33,878 nucleotides of DNA from Hellea sp. (GCA_028224375.1 JAOIVW010000028.1:1-33878); one strand, 5' to 3'; shown: positions 1-9,899, counted from the stretch's first letter. Notes: generated from the letters alone by a model not told the origin. Numbers and translations are program-made.

Positions 1-1
1 T

Positions 2-286
2 AGCAAGCGCGGCAATGTCGTCGCTGAACGCTCAACCGCCATTCTCAAGATTAAGCGCGCTTTAGATGACGCTGGAATTGATATGCCATATGAAACGCAA
101 GTCCACCTCTTCCATGACCAGACCGAAGATCGTGACGGTCAACCCGGCGCACAACGCGAAGGCTGGCCCTCACCTAAAGATCAAAACGTTAAGCCGCGTT
201 ACAAAGTGGTGGGCGAAGAGGCTGCCCAAAATGAGAAATCGAAACCAGCTGCAAAGAAGAAAACTTCAGGCAAAGCTAAAGCGTAA
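2..286 (+). CDS. MscS-family mechanosensitive channel, C-terminal fragment
   Basis: An open frame enters from the left edge and ends at TAA 284-286, giving 94 visible residues. It reads through VAERSTAILKIKRALDDAGI, then the PYETQVHLFHDQTED and QREGWP segments, and ends in a Lys/Ala-rich tail. The amphipathic 'IKRALDDAGI' plus 'PY.TQVHLFHDQTE..DG..QREGWP' ending is typical of alphaproteobacterial small-conductance mechanosensitive channels, whose cytoplasmic vestibule closes with this strand and tail. The pore helix and membrane part lie outside the window. It is convergent with hemA, only 41 bp apart, and no clear terminator hairpin is seen between them. The family call rests on the C-terminus alone. 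Confidence 0.7.
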   Translation, partial: SKRGNVVAERSTAILKIKRALDDAGIDMPYETQVHLFHDQTEDRDGQPGAQREGWPSPKDQNVKPRYKVVGEEAAQNEKSKPAAKKKTSGKAKA

Positions 287-327
287 GCCGATTGAAAAGT
301 CAGGCAAGATGAAAGGCGTGATTCGGG

Positions 328-1551
328 CTAGGCGACGCGCTCACATTTGAGACCAAATTCTGCCCAAACAATCTCAAGCGCAGTCATCAACTCGTCCATC
401 ATCGCATCTGTGTGGAACGGACTTGGCGTAAAGCGCAGGCGCTCTGTGCCGCGCGGAACTGTCGGGAAGTTTATGGGCTGGGCGTAAATACCGAAATCTT
501 CGATTAAGCGATCTGAGATGGCCTGGCATTTGACAGGGTCACCAACCATAAGCGGCACGATATGCGTATCGCCGTCGATAAAGTCATAACCAACATCGCG
601 GAAACGAGCTTTTAATGTGTTGGCACGCTCTTGATGCATTGTGCGTTTCTCAGGTGTGACCTTCAAAACTTTTACAGAGCGTAACGCCCCGGCAGCTGTG
701 CTGGGCGGGATAGAGGTCGTGAAAATAAAGCCTGATGCCATGGAGCGCACAGCGTCGATAATGACTGAGTCCGCCGCAATATAACCGCCGACCATGCCAT
801 AAGCTTTAGCGAGTGTGCCTTGAATTATATCGATGCGGTCCATCAGGCCGCGTTCTTCGCAAACGCCGCCGCCTGTGGGGCCGTACATACCAACAGCATG
901 CACTTCATCAATATAGGTTAAGGCATTGTATTTATCTGCTAAATCACAAATCTGCTCAATCGGCGCAATGTCCGCATCCATGGAATAAACGCTTTCAAAA
1001 GCAATGAGTTTCGGCGCATCATATGGCAGATCTTTGAGCTTAGCTTCTAGATCAGCCAAATCATTATGCTTGAAGATACGTTTCTCACAGCGGGCTCTTT
1101 GAATGCCTGAAATCATCGAGGCGTGGTTCATTTCATCCGAAAGTATTACCAAACTAGGTAGAATTTTACTCATCACGCCTAGCGTGGCCTCATTAGCCAC
1201 ATAGCCAGACGTCAGAACAAGTGACGCTTCTTTTTGATGGAGAGAGGCAAGCTCTTGCTCAAGCTGAACGTGATAGCGCGTCGTGCCTGAAATATTACGT
1301 GTTCCGCCAGAGCCCGTTCCTGCTGCATCGACAGCGGATTTCACAGCTTCGACAACGCACTCATTTTGGCCCATGCCCAGATAATCATTCGAGCACCAGA
1401 CTGTGATATCTTGCTCGCTATCCTCTTTGAACCATGTAGCTTGCGGAAATGCGCCAGCCTTACGGCGGATATCGCGAAATATACGATAGCGGCCCTCTTC
1501 ACGGACATTATCGACCGCAGATTGGAACTGATCTCTAAACTTTTCGCCCAT
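328..1551 (-). CDS. hemA: 5-aminolevulinate synthase (Shemin pathway)
   Basis: This 407-residue PLP enzyme condenses glycine with succinyl-CoA to 5-aminolevulinate, the first committed step of heme synthesis in alphaproteobacteria. Visible hallmarks are SNDYLGMG (about 54-61), the glycine-rich [13 protein letters not shown] (78-90), [12 protein letters not shown] (139-150), [17 protein letters not shown] (213-229) and GTLAKAYG, in which Lys249 is the expected Schiff-base lysine. Length matches the family (about 400-410). The ATG at 1551 starts the conserved N-terminus, with a weak AAGAAGG-like ribosome site upstream. It is divergent from hemB across 137 bp, so the first two heme enzymes share a control region. 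2-amino-3-ketobutyrate CoA ligase is related, but the N-terminus (FRDIRR.AGAFP.A) favours ALAS. Confidence 0.96.
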   Translation of the reverse strand: MGEKFRDQFQSAVDNVREEGRYRIFRDIRRKAGAFPQATWFKEDSEQDITVWCSNDYLGMGQNECVVEAVKSAVDAAGTGSGGTRNISGTTRYHVQLEQELASLHQKEASLVLTSGYVANEATLGVMSKILPSLVILSDEMNHASMISGIQRARCEKRIFKHNDLADLEAKLKDLPYDAPKLIAFESVYSMDADIAPIEQICDLADKYNALTYIDEVHAVGMYGPTGGGVCEERGLMDRIDIIQGTLAKAYGMVGGYIAADSVIIDAVRSMASGFIFTTSIPPSTAAGALRSVKVLKVTPEKRTMHQERANTLKARFRDVGYDFIDGDTHIVPLMVGDPVKCQAISDRLIEDFGIYAQPINFPTVPRGTERLRFTPSPFHTDAMMDELMTALEIVWAEFGLKCERVA

Positions 1552-1583
1552 TAGGAGAGCCTTCTTACTTATTTCCTAAAGCC

Positions 1584-1611
1584 TATATACTCAAATTTGC
1601 AATTTTTCCAA
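1584..1611 (-). promoter_or_regulatory. Candidate hemA promoter
   Basis: Read on the minus strand, TTGGAA (1611-1606) and TATATA (1589-1584) are separated by 16 bp, a sigma-70-like arrangement about 33 bp upstream of the hemA ATG. This is a by-eye match only. No convincing Irr or RirA operator is seen next to it. Confidence 0.35.
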
Positions 1612-1635
1612 TGCCTAAAGGTCGCATCAATATCC

Positions 1636-1665
1636 TTGTGTCTTGTGCGTGAAAAGCGATATAAG
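1636..1665 (+). promoter_or_regulatory. Candidate hemB promoter
   Basis: TTGTGT (1636-1641) and TATAAG (1660-1665) are 18 bp apart, and the -10 lies 23 bp before the GTG start of hemB. The ribosome site GGAG (1679-1682) has 6 bp spacing to that GTG. Modest match, not tested. Confidence 0.35.
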
Positions 1666-1685
1666 CGATTGAAACTTTGGAGTAA

Positions 1686-2675
<990 letters not shown>

Positions 2676-2677
2676 TC

Positions 2678-3532
2678 CTAGCTCAAACGCTTTAAGAGAC
2701 TTGACGTGTCCCAACGATTGCCGCCCATAGCTTGAACCTCACCATAATACTCATCAACCATCTTTGCTAAGACAAGATTCGCGCCGACATCCTCTGCGGT
2801 TTTTAGAGCTATACCTAAATCTTTACGCATCCAATCCACAGCAAAGCCAAACTCATATTCATCCCGCCCCATTGTTGAAGCGCGGTTATCCATTTGCCAG
2901 CTTTGGGCAGCCCCCTTGCCGATAGCCTGAACGACTTCATCAACATCAAGTCCGGCTTTTTGCGCGAAATGCACGCCTTCCGCCAATCCTTGCAGGATAC
3001 CCGCAATACAAATCTGGTTGACCATTTTCGTAAGCTGCCCGGCCCCGCTTGGCCCCATTAATTTCATCGCTTTTGCATATGCGTCCATAATAGGCTCAGC
3101 TTTGTCAAAGTGAGTAGCTTCGCCGCCGCACATAATCGTCAATTGCCCATTAATCGCGCCGGCCTCGCCGCCAGAAATAGGTGCATCGATAAAACCAATC
3201 TGTTTGTCTTTTGCCATATCAAAGCATTTCCGCGCACATTCTGCCGAAGCTGTTGTATGGTCTATGATGATTGCACCCGATGTCATCGCTTCAAGCGCTG
3301 GTTCTACAACGGCATAAACATCAGGGTCATCACCCACGCAGATCATTACAAAATCGGCGCCCTCTACAGCCTGGGCGATTTCGCTACAGGCCTGACCTTC
3401 ATACTCGTCCACCCAAGCTTCCGACTTCGTTTCCGTACGGTTCCACACCCTGACGTCGTGACCTGCAGCCACTAAGTGACCCGCCATGGGATAGCCCATA
3501 ACTCCCAAGCCCAAAAAAGCACATTTTGCCAT
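2678..3532 (-). CDS. NAD(P)-dependent beta-hydroxyacid dehydrogenase (3-hydroxyisobutyrate dehydrogenase / tartronate-semialdehyde reductase family)
   Basis: The product is 284 residues. The N-terminal Rossmann motif is FLGLGVMGYPMAGHL (6-20). DAPISGGEAGA (116-126) is the substrate-binding loop, and GAGQLTKMVNQ (163-173) carries the catalytic Lys169 and Asn172 of the family. It should oxidise or reduce a short beta-hydroxy acid or semialdehyde (3-hydroxyisobutyrate, tartronate semialdehyde, glyoxylate or succinic semialdehyde); the exact substrate cannot be read from sequence. The start at 3532 is preferred because CTGGAG sits about 7-9 bases upstream and the Rossmann fold begins at once; a start at 3580 would only add a non-conserved leader. 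There is no valine-catabolism neighbour to support the mmsB name. Confidence 0.88.
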   Translation of the reverse strand: MAKCAFLGLGVMGYPMAGHLVAAGHDVRVWNRTETKSEAWVDEYEGQACSEIAQAVEGADFVMICVGDDPDVYAVVEPALEAMTSGAIIIDHTTASAECARKCFDMAKDKQIGFIDAPISGGEAGAINGQLTIMCGGEATHFDKAEPIMDAYAKAMKLMGPSGAGQLTKMVNQICIAGILQGLAEGVHFAQKAGLDVDEVVQAIGKGAAQSWQMDNRASTMGRDEYEFGFAVDWMRKDLGIALKTAEDVGANLVLAKMVDEYYGEVQAMGGNRWDTSSLLKRLS

Positions 3533-3644
3533 TAAAAATTCTCCAGAAAATCCTTGCCTTAGCGCCTTGTATTGAATCAAATATAGATATGACAGTTTTT
3601 TCTAAAATTGGACCGTTTTCCCCTAGCGGAAGGCGTGCATAAGC

Positions 3645-5483
3645 ATGGACACTCTCGCTATCACTGCTACGTGGCAGATGTGGACAACGATGCTCATCGT
3701 CTTGGTTGCCGTATATCTTTATATTCGCGAGAAATACTCAATCGAAGTTATTTCCGTCGGTGTTATCTCGGCGCTCTTGATTTTCTTTCATTTTTTCGCG
3801 CCTGAGAACGCGCAAGGCCTAGACAGTCCGTCCCTGCTCTCAGGCTTTGCAGCGCCAGCCCTCATAACCATCATGGCGTTGTTAGTCGTGGGACAAGGCA
3901 TGTTCCAAACTGGGGCTTTGGAAGGCCCCATCATGAACATCAACAATGCACTGGACCGATCACCGCGGCGTACGCTGACGCTCGTCTTTGCTGTCGCTTT
4001 CGCGGTATCGATGTTCATGAATAACACCCCTGTTGTTGTTATGTTTATCCCTATCCTATCTGCTATGTCCTCCCGGCTTCGGCGCTCAGCCTCACGCTAT
4101 ATGATGCCGCTAAGTTTCATTTGTATTTTAGCGGGTATGACAACCCTTATCGGGTCTTCAACAAACCTGCTGGTCAATGATGTCTTGCAAAGATCTGGCG
4201 ACGTCTCGCTTGAGTTTTTCACGCAATTTCCCATGGGGATTATTATCGCGGCCATCGGAGCGATTTATATAATTTTTGCCGCGCCTCTTTTACTGCCTGA
4301 ACGGGTCAGCCTTGAAAAAGAAGTTAGCGAGTCTGGTCAGCAATATATTGCGCAAATTCGCGTGACCGACGATCACCCCTTAAACGGCACGAAACCCATT
4401 GCGGGTTTGTATCCTGCCCTCAAAAACGTAACTGTGCGAATGATCCAGAGCGGAGAGAAAGGCCTTCTCCCACCCTTTGAAGCCACCTTAAAAAGCGGCG
4501 ATGTCCTGATTGTAGCCGCGACGCGCAAATCACTTTCAAGCTTGCTATCTTCAAGCCCGCGCTATCTCGAAGGCATGCTCAATATAGCCGGGTTTCATGA
4601 TGAGAGTAAGTCGGGCGAAAGCACTGAGACGATTGTTATCAGCGAGGCGGTCATAGCGCCAGGCTCGCGCATGATTGGCCGCAATATTGAACAAATCGGT
4701 TTCAGGCGGCAGACGGGCTGCCTTGTGCTCGGCATTCAGCGCCGCTCACGCATGATCCGCAAGCGTATGCTAGAAATCCGTCTCGAAGCGGGTGATGTGC
4801 TTCTTCTCTTTGGCTACGATGCCGATATGAGCGAGCTACGGAACAACCGTGACGTTCTTTTGCTAGATTGGTCAACGGCTGAACTTCCAGATATCCGAAA
4901 ATCACTATTTGCGCGGTTCATTTTCGCGGGAACAATTATAGCCGCGGCCACAAGTTTTGTACCTATTGAAATTGCTGCGCTAAGCGGCGCCTTAGCGATG
5001 ATAATGACCGGATGTCTAAATGTGCGCCAAGCCGTCCGCGCTCTCGACATGCGAATATTCTTATTAATCGGCGCCGCCTTTGCGATGGGTCTTGCGCTCG
5101 AAAATACAGGCGGCGCGGCCTATATTGGTATGCAAGTCGTCGAGATTTTCCAACCCTTCGGTAATCACATTTTACTTGCGGCGGTCTTCCTGCTCATTGC
5201 GATTATGACGAATATTATTTCCAATAGTGCTGCCGCGTTGCTATTTGCCCCTATTGCCCTAGCTATCAGCCAACAAACGGGCATCGATCCTATAGCTATG
5301 GTCTTAACTGTCATTTTTGCGGCCAACTGTTCCTTTGCTACGCCCATCGCTTATCAGACCAATTTGTTGGTCATGGGGCCTGGGCGGTATAAATTCGCGG
5401 ACTTTGCAAAATTTGGTATCCCGCTAATCTTGCTTATATGGATTAGCTTCAGTTTGCTCTGCCCTTTGTTCTTTGATCTATAA
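3645..5483 (+). CDS. SLC13/DASS-family permease with two TrkA-C domains
   Basis: This 612-residue inner-membrane protein probably couples cation movement to uptake of an anion (dicarboxylate or sulfate class). The N-terminal half has about five to six membrane helices, with NNTPVVVMFIP (126-136) and GSSTNLLVND (170-179), the family's paired hairpin signatures. Two cytoplasmic TrkA-C/RCK-C-like domains follow (about 230-310 and 325-410; each ends in a 'SGDVLIVAA' or 'AGDVLLLFG' strand). The C-terminal helices contain a second signature, ISNSAAALLFAPIA, and then ATPIAYQTNLLVMGPG. The 4TM/TrkA-C/TrkA-C/6TM layout is common in bacterial SLC13 permeases. A purine-rich ribosome site (GCGGAAGG) precedes ATG 3645. 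The gene lies 15 bp before bpt and may be cotranscribed with it. Substrate unknown. Confidence 0.88.
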   Translation: MDTLAITATWQMWTTMLIVLVAVYLYIREKYSIEVISVGVISALLIFFHFFAPENAQGLDSPSLLSGFAAPALITIMALLVVGQGMFQTGALEGPIMNINNALDRSPRRTLTLVFAVAFAVSMFMNNTPVVVMFIPILSAMSSRLRRSASRYMMPLSFICILAGMTTLIGSSTNLLVNDVLQRSGDVSLEFFTQFPMGIIIAAIGAIYIIFAAPLLLPERVSLEKEVSESGQQYIAQIRVTDDHPLNGTKPIAGLYPALKNVTVRMIQSGEKGLLPPFEATLKSGDVLIVAATRKSLSSLLSSSPRYLEGMLNIAGFHDESKSGESTETIVISEAVIAPGSRMIGRNIEQIGFRRQTGCLVLGIQRRSRMIRKRMLEIRLEAGDVLLLFGYDADMSELRNNRDVLLLDWSTAELPDIRKSLFARFIFAGTIIAAATSFVPIEIAALSGALAMIMTGCLNVRQAVRALDMRIFLLIGAAFAMGLALENTGGAAYIGMQVVEIFQPFGNHILLAAVFLLIAIMTNIISNSAAALLFAPIALAISQQTGIDPIAMVLTVIFAANCSFATPIAYQTNLLVMGPGRYKFADFAKFGIPLILLIWISFSLLCPLFFDL

Positions 5484-5498
5484 TATGTATAAACCCTT

Positions 5499-6227
5499 AT
5501 GACGCAGCCATTTGATCCGAACAGATTGCAGTTTTATCTGACAATTCCTTCGCCCTGCCCTTACCTGCCGGGCCGTATGGAGCGCAAAATATTCACGCAA
5601 TTAGAACCCCTGACAGGGCCGCATCTGAATAATTACCTCACCCATGCTGGCTTTCGGCGATCTCAAAATGTCATCTATCGCCCTGCCTGTGAGACGTGCC
5701 GTGAATGTAGGTCTTTGCGCATTCGCACAGCTGAATTTTCGCCTGGTAAGAGCTTTCGCCGCATTGCCAAGACTAATTCTGACTTGACGATGTCCGTCAA
5801 AGAAGCCTTTGCCACTGAAGAGCAATATAACCTCCTCCACCGCTACCTCACATCTCGCCATCACGGCGGCGGCATGTCGGAAATGGACTTTATCCGCTAT
5901 GAGATGATGGTCGAGGAATGCTCTGCCGAAACAGAAATTGTTGAATATCGTGATAAGACCAACACACTCATTGCCGCCGTCCTCATTGACCGCCTCCAAG
6001 ACGGGCTATCGCTGGTTTATAGTTTTTTCAATCCTGATGAACAAAGACGTAGCCTCGGCAATTTGATGATACTCGATCAAATCAAGCGCTGTCAGGAGCA
6101 AGAACTCCCTTATCTTTACCTAGGCTATTGGGTCGAGGGCAGTCCTAAGATGGATTACAAAGCCCGTTTTCGGCCCTGCGAGATTTTAGGCGCTGACGGC
6201 TGGCGTCTTATGGAGACGACTAAATGA
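5499..6227 (+). CDS. bpt: Aspartate/glutamate leucyltransferase / arginyltransferase (N-degron transferase)
   Basis: This 242-residue cytoplasmic aminoacyl-tRNA-protein transferase adds Leu (or Arg) to proteins with acidic N-termini and so marks them for ClpS/ClpAP. The ATE N-terminal motif is clear: CPYLPGR (20-26) and the cysteine cluster CETCREC (Cys64, 67, 70), which with Cys20 forms the conserved Cys set of the family. The C-terminal GNAT-like half includes YSFFNPDEQRRSLGNLMILD and YLYLGYWVEGSPKMDYKARF. Full length. Its TGA overlaps the ATG of the TRAP binding protein by 4 bp (ATGA), so translation of the two is probably coupled. Whether leucine or arginine is transferred cannot be decided by eye; bacterial members of this size are mostly named Bpt. 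Confidence 0.9.
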   Translation: MTQPFDPNRLQFYLTIPSPCPYLPGRMERKIFTQLEPLTGPHLNNYLTHAGFRRSQNVIYRPACETCRECRSLRIRTAEFSPGKSFRRIAKTNSDLTMSVKEAFATEEQYNLLHRYLTSRHHGGGMSEMDFIRYEMMVEECSAETEIVEYRDKTNTLIAAVLIDRLQDGLSLVYSFFNPDEQRRSLGNLMILDQIKRCQEQELPYLYLGYWVEGSPKMDYKARFRPCEILGADGWRLMETTK

Positions 6228-7366
6228 AGCGCCGCCACGTCTTAGGCGCTGTCGCGGCTGTCGCCACCGGAACGGGGGTCGCGGCTGTCCTTGGTAAAGA
6301 CCCCAAGGCCGCGAAGGCGAAGACCGCAGAGAAAGTCATTGGCGCGCCAAATATTTCAAAAGGCTTGAAACAATTTCGCATGGCGACGACATGGCCCAAA
6401 GATTTTCCGGGCCTCGGACAAATGCCGAACCGTTTTTCCAAAGCCCTTTATGAGATGAGTGACGGGCGTATTGACGTCAAAGTCTATGCCGCCGGAGAAC
6501 TCGTCGGCGCGCTTGAATGTTTTGATGCCACGTCAACGGGCGCAGCGGACATGTATCACGGCGCGGAATATTACTGGCAAGGCAAGTCCAAAGGATTTTC
6601 ATTTTTCACTGCCGTTCCCATGGGTATGACCGCCCCAGAAATTATGGGCTGGATTGATTTTGGCGGCGGCCAAAAACTCTGGGATGAGTTGTCAGCAAGT
6701 TTCAACATTAAGCCCTTTCAAGCTGGCAATTCAGGTCACCAAACTGGCGGTTGGTTTAAACGCGAGATGAACTCACTAGAAGACTTTAAAGGCCTTAGAT
6801 TTCGAATGCCGGGGATTGGCGGAGAAGTCTTAAGGCGCTTGGGCGCTGCGCCCGTGAATATGCCGGGCGGCGAAATATATCAGGCCCTGCAGTCAGGCTT
6901 GCTGGACGGCACCGAATGGGTCGGCCCTTGGAATGATTATGCTTTCGGCTTTTACCGCGAAGCGCCTTATTATTACGCCCCAGGCTTTCACGAACCCGGC
7001 GCATCTCTGGCCATCGGGATTAATTTGGATGTTTGGAACAATTTCTCAGCCTCAGAACAAGCGATGATAAGCTTTGCTTGCAAAGCGGCCAATGATGCCA
7101 GCCTTGGCGAATATACCTATGAGAACGCCAAAGCCTTAAAAATTCTCAAGAACGAGCACGGCATAGTCCCGCGTTTTTTCAGTGACGACATCATGATAAA
7201 AATTGGTAAAATCAGCGAAGACGTTGTGCGCGAATTAGGCAACTCAGACAGACGCACTCAAAAGATTTATGACGCCTATTTAGCCGCCCGAAATGAAGCT
7301 CGCAGCTGGACGGAAATGAGCGATGGTCGTTATATTCGCGCGCGGCAAGCCGCCCTAGATAGCTAA
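6224..7366 (+). CDS. TRAP transporter periplasmic substrate-binding protein (DctP family, TakP-like)
   Basis: The product is 380 residues with a twin-arginine-like leader (MKRRHVLGAVAAVATGTG), so it is probably exported by Tat. The mature part shows MATTWPKDFPGLG, then GLRFRMPGIGGEVLRRLGA, whose Arg is the family's carboxylate-binding residue, and GGEIYQALQSGLLDGTEWVGPWND followed by YYYAPGFHEPGA. These blocks resemble Rhodobacter TakP and related 2-oxoacid or lactate binding proteins rather than the dicarboxylate DctP itself. The gene begins inside the bpt stop codon and lies 1 bp before the small permease gene. It delivers an organic acid to the DctQM permease. Substrate is inferred only at the '2-oxo/hydroxy monocarboxylate' level. 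Confidence 0.92.
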   Translation: MKRRHVLGAVAAVATGTGVAAVLGKDPKAAKAKTAEKVIGAPNISKGLKQFRMATTWPKDFPGLGQMPNRFSKALYEMSDGRIDVKVYAAGELVGALECFDATSTGAADMYHGAEYYWQGKSKGFSFFTAVPMGMTAPEIMGWIDFGGGQKLWDELSASFNIKPFQAGNSGHQTGGWFKREMNSLEDFKGLRFRMPGIGGEVLRRLGAAPVNMPGGEIYQALQSGLLDGTEWVGPWNDYAFGFYREAPYYYAPGFHEPGASLAIGINLDVWNNFSASEQAMISFACKAANDASLGEYTYENAKALKILKNEHGIVPRFFSDDIMIKIGKISEDVVRELGNSDRRTQKIYDAYLAARNEARSWTEMSDGRYIRARQAALDS

Positions 7367-7367
7367 G

Positions 7368-8054
7368 ATGAACACCGGGGAGATTATCGAGAGTTTGGGG
7401 ACCGCGCTTCAAGCGATAGGGTGGGTGTTTCTACCACTTATTCTTCTTCCCTTCATCTATATTTTCTTCCCTAATATCAAAGCCTTACAGACTATAGTGA
7501 AAGCCATTATTCGCACAATAGATAGTCTTTCATATGCTATGGGAGAAGTCGTAAAGTGGCTGCTGCCGATTCTAGTTTTGACCGTCGCATTTACTGTCTT
7601 CGCGCTCTCTATTTTCGGGCAAAGCTGGACAAAACTCTTTGAGAGCGCGGATTATCTGCATGCCACGGTTATTATGCTAGGCGCCGCCGCAACATTGCTG
7701 GCGGGACAGCACGTCCGTGTTGATGTTTTTCACACACGTATGAGTGCTAAGGCCCGCGCGCTTGTCGACTTTATTGGCTTTTATGCCCTGCTCGCCCCTG
7801 TCTGCCTGATTATTCTCTGGAACTCGGAGAGCTTTGTCGGCTTCGCTTGGCGTATCTTTGAGGGGTCATCTGAGGCTGACGGCATTCGCGGAGAGTTTCT
7901 GCTCAAAACTCTCATCCCGATATTTGCTGTGATGATGATATTACAAGGTCTCGCGATAACTTTGCGAGCCGCCATGTGCCTTCGGGGTCAAACACGCCCG
8001 GAACGCCCGCCGCACACCCCGCAATTCTTCGCGCCTCAAGAGCTGGAACATTAA
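7368..8054 (+). CDS. TRAP transporter small permease (DctQ family)
   Basis: The product is 228 residues with four main predicted membrane helices (about 20-37, 60-84, 98-115, 130-152) and a further hydrophobic stretch near 185-200. The segment LLAGQHVRVDVFHTRMSAKARALVDFIG is the conserved DctQ block (GxH.RVDV). DctQ-type proteins help assemble the sodium-driven TRAP permease with DctM. ATG 7368 follows the binding-protein stop by one base, and its own stop TAA overlaps the ATG of the large permease (TAATG). The N-terminus is slightly longer than in most DctQ proteins. Confidence 0.9.
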   Translation: MNTGEIIESLGTALQAIGWVFLPLILLPFIYIFFPNIKALQTIVKAIIRTIDSLSYAMGEVVKWLLPILVLTVAFTVFALSIFGQSWTKLFESADYLHATVIMLGAAATLLAGQHVRVDVFHTRMSAKARALVDFIGFYALLAPVCLIILWNSESFVGFAWRIFEGSSEADGIRGEFLLKTLIPIFAVMMILQGLAITLRAAMCLRGQTRPERPPHTPQFFAPQELEH

Positions 8055-9631
8055 TGGCGGAGGTTCTCGCCATAGCTATGTTTGCCTTTGCCTGCATTGG
8101 CTTAATGGGCGGCTATAATGTGGCTTTTACGCTGAGTGGTGTCTCGCTCATTTTTGCCGCTCTGGGCGTTGCCACAGGAACGTTTGAGCCTGACTTTTTG
8201 CTCTCACTCCCGGGACGCATCTATCCGCTTATAACGCGCGAAATTCTGATGGCGGTGCCGTTATTCGTTTTCATGGGCGTCATGCTAGAAAAATCCCGTA
8301 TCGCCGAAGACCTTTTGGAGTCTATGGGTGACCTATTCGGCCCCATAAAAGGCGGTCTTGGAGTCTCAGTTATTTTCGTTGGGGCCTTACTCGCTGCCTC
8401 CACAGGCATTGTCGGAGCAACCGTCGTCACAATGGGTCTTTTATCTTTGCCGACGATGCTTAAACGCAATTACGCACCGTCCCTCGCCTCTGGCTCTATT
8501 GCGGCGTCAGGTACACTAGGCCAAATCATCCCGCCCTCAATCGTCTTAGTCATCCTTGGGGATCAAATCAGTAATGCTTATCAAGAGGCCCAACGCAGTT
8601 TTGGTCTTGAAGCAACAGGCGTTGTGTCCGTGGGCGACCTCTTTGCAGGCGCGCTCTTACCGGGTCTTATTTTAGTCGCGCTTTATGCCTTGTACATTTC
8701 CATCACGGCTTACCTAAAACCCGAAATGGCCCCATCTCAAGATTGGCCCGAGGGCGTCTCGCCCTGGCCGTTCATTCGAAAAACGCTCATCGCCATGCTG
8801 CCGCCCATCTTTCTAATCATCGCAGTCTTAGGATCAATATTATCAGGATATGCAACGCCTACGCGCGGGGCGGCCTTGGGCGCATTAGGCGCAATATTAC
8901 TCGCCGCCTATCGCATTGCGCCAACCGCAATAGGACGCCGCGCGGCCCTCTTCGCAGCTTTAGGGCTCGTGCTTCTTGTCGTCATTGATTTGACAGGCGT
9001 GGATATGCGCTTTGATCAAAGTGATTGGACGGCTGCAGAACGGGTAGCTGTAGCGATGGCGCTAGGATTGGCAGGACTAGCCATTATCGGCACGGGACTG
9101 TCAATGTTACCGCTGATCAAGAATAAACAGCTCGGCGATGTGTCGCGTACGACGATGCACATAACCTGTATGGTATTTGTTATTCTTATAGGGGCAACAA
9201 TCTTCAGTCTTATCTTTCGAGGCTTTGGCGGAGATGAATTAGTGGGGCACTTACTTGACTCCGCGCCAGGCGGAAAATGGGGCGCACTCGCCCTTGTCAT
9301 GCTGGTTATGTTTATCTTGGGGTTCTTTCTTGACTTCATCGAAATCACATTTGTCGTGGTCCCCTTGGTGGCCCCGCCCCTATTAGCAACTGGTATGGAC
9401 CCAATTTGGCTCGGCGTCTTAATGGCCCTTAATCTCCAAACCAGCTTCCTCACGCCGCCCTTTGGTTTTGCATTGTTTTACTTACGCGGTGTAGCACCGC
9501 CCGAAGTCACAACAACAGCCCTCTACCGCGGTGTCTTGCCCTTCATAGTCATTCAGTTGATTGTCATTCTGATGGTCTTTTTTATGCCGGGTATCGCTAC
9601 AAAACTTCCTGCGATAATGCTTGGGGGCTAA
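8054..9631 (+). CDS. TRAP transporter large permease (DctM family)
   Basis: The product is 525 residues with about 12-14 membrane helices, and it carries the cation and substrate path of the TRAP system. Signature blocks are FVGALLAASTGIVGATVVTMGLLSLPTM, ASGTLGQIIPPSIVLVILGDQ near the first third and QTSFLTPPFGFALFYLRGVAP near the C-terminus. ATG 8054 is chosen because it overlaps the DctQ stop (TAATG) and opens directly into a membrane helix; an earlier in-frame ATG at 7976 would lie deep inside dctQ. The last codons (GGG GGC TAA) lie inside the left end of a 269 bp palindromic element, so the C-terminus may have been set by that element. Confidence 0.93.
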   Translation: MAEVLAIAMFAFACIGLMGGYNVAFTLSGVSLIFAALGVATGTFEPDFLLSLPGRIYPLITREILMAVPLFVFMGVMLEKSRIAEDLLESMGDLFGPIKGGLGVSVIFVGALLAASTGIVGATVVTMGLLSLPTMLKRNYAPSLASGSIAASGTLGQIIPPSIVLVILGDQISNAYQEAQRSFGLEATGVVSVGDLFAGALLPGLILVALYALYISITAYLKPEMAPSQDWPEGVSPWPFIRKTLIAMLPPIFLIIAVLGSILSGYATPTRGAALGALGAILLAAYRIAPTAIGRRAALFAALGLVLLVVIDLTGVDMRFDQSDWTAAERVAVAMALGLAGLAIIGTGLSMLPLIKNKQLGDVSRTTMHITCMVFVILIGATIFSLIFRGFGGDELVGHLLDSAPGGKWGALALVMLVMFILGFFLDFIEITFVVVPLVAPPLLATGMDPIWLGVLMALNLQTSFLTPPFGFALFYLRGVAPPEVTTTALYRGVLPFIVIQLIVILMVFFMPGIATKLPAIMLGG

Positions 9632-9890
9632 AGTCAGGGAAGAAATTTATCAGAACGGAGACGGTTTTGCCCCGCTGTTAGGAGAAAAGCGCAAGGAACT
9701 GTTAGCAATTTCGAGCATTTTCGACAACTCAGCGGGTCAAAAACGTCCCGCCCCGAAGGGGTATGGCCAAATTCACCCATCTCGTCGTCAAAGAGCCTCA
9801 CCTTGCCGACGCAAGCTCTCGCCTCTTTTCCTATAGCTGAATGAATTTGGCTCATATTCTGATGAAATTCTCCCCTGACTTTACCCCCCA
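9622..9890. repeat. Long imperfect palindrome (269 bp), possible MITE-like element or structured RNA
   Basis: The outer arms 9622-9655 and 9857-9890 are inverted copies matching at 30 of 34 positions, each beginning TGGGGG. The midpoint of these arms is base 9756, exactly the centre of the small hairpin CCCC-GAA-GGGG (9751-9761). The inner arms match only in patches (for example GCT..TAGGA.AA and GA..TTT.GAC.AC). Because of this symmetry, similar peptides can be read outward-in on both strands (KVREEIYQN on plus, KVRGEFHQN on minus). There is no transposase. The left arm holds the dctM stop codon; the right arm ends 64 bp before lemA. It could be a miniature inverted-repeat element, a palindromic intergenic repeat, or a bidirectional terminator. 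Confidence 0.8.
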
Positions 9891-9899
9891 TTAAATCAT

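Noticed and set aside
66..350. 94-codon open frame on the plus strand at the left edge
   Set aside because: It overlaps the MscS C-terminal frame out of phase, is Lys/Arg-rich low-complexity in character, and runs into hemA; the MscS frame explains the region.
9621..9891. Two overlapping opposite-strand open frames of 71 and 85 codons
   Set aside because: Both arise from the palindromic element; their similarity to each other follows from the inverted symmetry, and neither has a ribosome site. They are read as part of the repeat.
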